Source of the DNA: Membranipora membranacea
Lineage: Eukaryota > Bryozoa > Gymnolaemata > Cheilostomatida > Membraniporidae
DNA: 64,000 bases
Direction of reading: 5' to 3'
NCBI GenBank assembly: GCA_914767715.1
Contig: OU612069.1
Coordinates: forward strand, 29,582,079 to 29,646,078
In this document: piece by piece, positions 49,801-55,800 of the stretch
Numbering within the stretch: the first letter of the stretch is position 1
Layout of the letters: each line of letters begins with the position of its first letter
The notes under the pieces: model-generated
Seen by the model: the letters and a program-made list of their open reading frames with translations, nothing else
Told to the model about the DNA's origin: nothing
The model's database searches: none
Made by a program: the position numbers and the translations under genes

Positions 49801-52800
49801 ATTTGCAGCACGCCAAATACAAGAGAAGTGCCGTGAGCAATATCAAGAACTACACATGGCCTTTATAGACCTCACTAAGGCTTTCGACTCAGTTGACCGA
49901 GAGTCACTCTGGAAAGTCCTCTCGCTAATAGGATGCCCTGAGAAGTTCATCAAAATAGTCCGGCTATTACATGATGATGGGGAAGCATCAGAAAAGTTTG
50001 CTGTGAAAACTGGAGTCAAACAAGGCTGTGTGATTGCTCCGACACTATTTTCTATATTCTTACTGGCTGTCTTGCATCTCGTGCGTCAGAGGCTACCACC
50101 CGGAGTCAGAATCCGGTACAGGATCGACGAACTATTCAATCTACGCCGCCTCAAGGCCAAGACAATGACAACAAAGATCACCGTAACAGAGTTGCAGTAT
50201 GCAGATGATAATGCAATTGTGGCCAATACTGAACATGATCTTCAGCTGGCTATGGATGCTTTTGATTTCGCATACTCCACTCTGGGACTTCAGATGAACA
50301 TCAAGAAAACTCAAGTTCTACATCAGCCCAAACCAGGGATACCGGCAGGCCAAGTCCAGAAGCCCGAAATATTTGTGAAAGGTGAGCCACTGAATAATGT
50401 GGAAAACTTCACATATCTCGGAAGCTGCCTCTCAGCCAAAGCTGACATAGATAAAGACATAGAGCAGAGAATTCAAGCCGCTAGTATCGCGTTTGGACGC
50501 CTTCGAAAAAGAGTGTTTGACAACAAAGATCTCTACTCAAGAACAAAGCTGAAAGTGTACAGAGCAGTTATCATGCCTACACTCCTCTATGCCTCCGAAG
50601 CATGGGTAACCTACAGCAGAAACATAAAGAGTCTAGAAGAGTACCATCAAAGATGCCTTCGCAGAATACTAAATATAAAGTGGACAGACAAACGCACCAA
50701 CAACAGTTCATTGGTTGAGGATTGCTAAACTCAGGATAATAGAAAACATTTCCAGAGAGACTTCGATGTAAAAATCATCATAAAATGCTCAAATTTAAAA
50801 CTGATGATGGGCAACTAAGAAATCAGATCGCAGCTGAAGAGGATAACCGGGATTTCAAAAATTTTAATATATCTCAGATGTTCCGTTCACATGTAACAAA
50901 ACCTGCTGGTGAGTGGTGATAACACCTGATTGGTCTTTGGGGATTCTTCAGACATATCAATGCAGGCGACTCATAATCAGTGAACCCATCATAAGAGGTT
51001 GTTGAGACTTATTTAGGATAATCATTATTCCTCAATGGTGGCTAACTTATAAATAATCGATAAGATGAGATTTATTGGTTACACAACATCAATGATGAGG
51101 TAAAACGAATGTGGCATGAAGGCTGCGTCATTTAAAATGCGAATACTGTTCGGCACAAAGCTGTTAAAAAAGCTTACAGTTCGCAATTAGCTACAAATAA
51201 AATAGTTCCTATGGCTCGTTGCGTTGAGTGACTAGTTCCTTAATATCACAGTTGAATTTAGCACGGGTAAAAGAGTTGAGCAGCATGTTACGTTCACCTT
51301 CGGTACATATATAAAACCATAGCTCAGCATTGTACATAAGAACAGGTAAAGTCAGAGTCTGGATAAAATGCTGACACTGATCATAGGACGGATTAAATGA
51401 TTTAAATTTGAAACAAGCATTTAAGTTTCTTATAAATAGCATCAGAGTTATCATGCCATTTGAGATCATCGCCAAAAATAGTACCCAGGTATTTAAAATC
51501 ACATACCTTTTCGATCTCTTGAATACCAATAAAAACAGAAGAAGTCACAGTGTGGGTTCTGCTAAAATCAAAGACCATCTCTTTGGTTTTATCTGTTTTT
51601 AAAATGAGATTGCTCTCTATACACCAGGTAGAAAAGCTATTTATAGCATTTAACGAAGACTGAACTGACTCCTTATGGTTTAAAAGGCCTACAATGGCCA
51701 TGTCATCGGCATATTTTAAAATGTGAACAATTGGATGTTGTGATCTGATAGCGTCAGCATAGATGGAAAATAAAAGAGGGGATAAAACACAGCCTTGTGG
51801 ACATCCTGTATTGGATTCAAGATTCGATTACTTATGGTGTCCTATACGCACACGTTGGGTACGGTTACTCACCCTCCACATAAACCAGTACAATATTGTA
51901 TTATATTGAGAGTTGAGGTATCAGTAGCAGGAAGTGATGCTTATTTACCTTTCAGGTAGTTCTGTGAGCCTGCTGTATGACACATCAAGCTTCTTAAGGC
52001 TCTCTAGTTCTCCTATCCAATCAGGTAATGTATTCAGACTGTGATTCACTTGCACAGTCAGTTCCTGCAGACCAGTCAGATATCTCATACTGTAACAAGG
52101 AAAGTTATGTGAAGGTAAAGGGTTAGAAGTCGTGCTATGGAAATAATCAATGTTTTCGCTACACAGCAGGAAGGAAAAGCAGCCAGTCACCAGATGGCAT
52201 ATAAACTGTCTTTTGAGTACAGGAATGCTATGCAGTAGAGTGAAACATGGTTATCACAGTTCACCTATGCTATAATAATACCTCATGGCTCAAAGTTGTG
52301 TGCCCCGGTAACATTGTGCAGACAACTCTATCACTGAATCAAGCCATGATAGAGACCACTAACCCAGTGGTCTGCTTTTATTGATTGATGTGCTGTTAAA
52401 ATGTTTTATCCCTTTAAATGATAAATCATGGTGTTCAATAGTCCTATGTAAGTATTATATCTTCTTAATGTGCGGAAAAGTTAGACGGAGGATAATATCT
52501 GTATCAGCCAAGTTTAGTTTATTTTAGCAAGGAGTAACAGATTTGGTTTAAGTTACAAGTTAGAATATTTACTGTATTATACTTTGATGATTTACAAGTT
52601 AAGGAGGTCTTGACACAATTTTTGAGATACTTTCAGCTTTTCCACCGGGCAAGTGGAACATCTATAACTATGACAATGCTGGCGACTCAAAATCAGGAGA
52701 TTATTGAAACTTTGTTAAGTAAATCATTACTCCTGAGATTCCTCCATGACGGTAACTTATAAATAGTAGAGTTAATCACCCTGAACATAATTCAGTATAA

Positions 52801-55800
52801 TATTGTATTATATTGAGAGTTGAGGTATCAGTAGCAGGAAGTGATGCTTACTTACCTGTCAGGTAGTTCTGAGAGCCTGCAGTATGCCACATCAAGCTTC
52901 TTTAGGCTCTTTAGTTCTCCTATCCCATCAGGTAATGTATTCAGACGTCTTTGATTCCCATACACAGTCAGTTCCTCCAGACCAGTCAGATATCTCATAC
53001 TGTAACAAGGAAAGTTATGTGAAGGTAAAGGGTTAGAAGTTCTGCTACGGAAATAATCCGTGTTTTGGCTGCATAGCAGGGACAAAAGACAGCCGGACCC
53101 CAAATGACGTATCAACTGACTTCCGCTTAGAAGAATGCTATACAGCAGCATGAGAGGTATTACGGTTATGTAAAATCTTGGTTTGCAAACCAGCAAAACG
53201 GCAGCCGGTCCGAAAACCGGATAAACACAGAGGGTTGACGACAGGGAGAGCATCTGGCCGTGAAAACACCCCCTGAACAGGAACCAAGTTTGCCCCGACG
53301 CTGTGACAACTGAGAGAGAGGGGCAAAGCTGACAGGTGCGGATAGCTTCGTCAAAAGTAGGGAAACTTGCTAGTAAAAGCAGAGAGGTAGCGGCAGTGAT
53401 CATAGCCAGGAGAGTTGATATTCTTTGCCTGGGGAAACAAAATGGACAGGAGGATAATTGAAGGGAAAGGCTCAAAATATTGTTGAGGGATGCAAGCTGT
53501 ATTACTGTCGAGGGTAACGAACAAGGAATGGAGTTGGGATTTGTCTCAGATGGTACTGGCAGGATAAGGTGATAGATGTACAGAGAATATCAGAGAGAAT
53601 TATGAGAATGAAATTAGTAACACCAGGGAGGGACATTGTAAGCGCATAGGCACCTCAGCAAGGATATGAACAATGGGAGAAAGATCGGTTTTGTAACCAA
53701 TTGGATAATGCGATTGACAGGCTACCAGGTGTGAAGGAGGCTGTTGTTGAAGGAGAATTAAATGGATGTGTCGGCATGGATAGAGCAAGGTATGAAAGAT
53801 GGCATGGAGGACAGACTCTAGGACAGATGAATGAGAGAGGGTCCTAGATTTAGCTCGGATAAACGACCTAGCGCTAGTCAACACCTTCCTTGAAAAGAAA
53901 GATGAGCATTTGGTAACAAACAGGAGTGGCCGATACTTTTTGTTGATCAATCACAGACTAATTCCGAGATCATTGATGGAAAAGGTAAAGAATTGAAAGG
54001 TAATACCATAAACATTTAAACCCATAAAACATAAAATCTTGATGAACTTCAAACATACTGATGTTACCAGAACGCTAACCCAACTTACTTTACCAGTTTG
54101 CGAGTTTGGATAGCACTTCAGTAAAAGAGACTTTGTGTCACATTCTACATGGTAAGCTACCGATCTATGTCTTCAGGTAAATTATCAGAGTAAAGAAGTT
54201 ACTAGAATTCGGTTTATACAATGGCAGCCAATAGTACACTGCAGGTGTTGTCAACCAATTATCTAAAACTTAACAATGGTGTAGGTAGATTGTCAAAGAT
54301 TTTCTATCACACATAATTAAAGAACTAGTAAATAAAGTTATTCCATTGTTTGCTGTATATCCTCACAGTAGGTAGTAATGTACAGCTACTAAGAATTAAT
54401 AACATCACATGCCACATTCCGGAGCAAGGGCAATATTGATTGCTTTATGGGCTAGGCTGCAATGTCTGCACCAGGTTGTTCTATGGTTGCAGACAGGTCG
54501 GAGCACACATGGGGGCCAACCAAACCCCAGTAGTCAATAGAATGCAGTGGGATATGAACCCCCGACCTTATAATCATTTTCATGCTGAAGGACCAGCGCT
54601 CTAACCAACTGAGCCACCTCCTACTCCTAGAGGAGGATAGACTGCGTCCAGGACTGCTGGATCTGCATCAGCTCTCTACATTAGTTTGACCCTGATATTA
54701 AGGTAATTCTTATATTTTGTGTCCAGCTAGTTTGATATGTAACCTCCTGCGATTAAAAAAAAAAGCAAGATCAGCAGGGGAGACAACTTAGTTATTATCA
54801 TCAGAGTTTACACAGCTTACCCTGTAGACTGATCTGCAGTTCTTAAGTTCTCCAGTCTCAACACTTTGAGATGAGGTGCTATCTGATTTAGAGGTGGTAT
54901 ATCTCCACTAATAACCATGTGTGTTACAGTGAGACCTTCTGTAGCGGATATAAACTCATGTAGTGTTAGGTTCCTGTAGTTCACATCTTCAGGTATATGA
55001 TCAATATCTGGCTCACTGTCATCTCTGTACCATATATCATACTTATCTGTTAATATAACCATACACCACTTTTAGCAACGGTGACATCAGGTTGGTTCAT
55101 TGAATACCCCTAAGTCCTCTTCACCAAAGACAACCTATACCTAACCGCCGACTACACAAAGGGACACTACCTATAAAGCCACTTCCTAGTAAAACTATAA
55201 AATTTTACTTCTGACTGTGTTGTATAGATATTTCACAATTTCCGGCATGCAGAGAAACAGAAAATTATTTATACTTGAGAGGACGAGAATTTCACAGGCT
55301 TGTCGAATATGCAAATATAAGGTGAGGTAAAAAAATACTTAGACATCAGCTATGATCACCCTACTGGCACATGTGCTACACTCAAACCAAACTCTTACAT
55401 ACCAAGAATGAACAAGGACAACAATTTAATTACAAAAATCAGGAGAGTAACAGTTCTGAGGGCGGCGTGGCTAGAGTGATCAACTATGAAAGCTTGCCTT
55501 GTGGGACCCAAACCGATTACTCCATTGTTCCACCTCGCCTTCTCACCACCCGGCAGTAAGATATAGGGTCAAGTTAGTTAAGGGATGTTTGCACCACAAA
55601 TTTTAATATTGCATGCATGAAAAACCTTTTTTACTGGTAAAAGATTGTCATGGGAAAACAAATATGGAGTCTTAATCGTAATATCATAATTCGTAATATA
55701 TTGATTTAATCTTTGAATCTAGCGCTTCAACCAGTACATTTTAGGCAATGACCTTTTTTGCAGTGGACATACAGTTAGTGACCTATGGGTAGTTGCCTTT

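Noticed and set aside
54530-54631. tRNA gene on the minus strand
   Set aside because: A and B boxes are good, but the anticodon arm and acceptor stem do not pair. A SINE head fits better.
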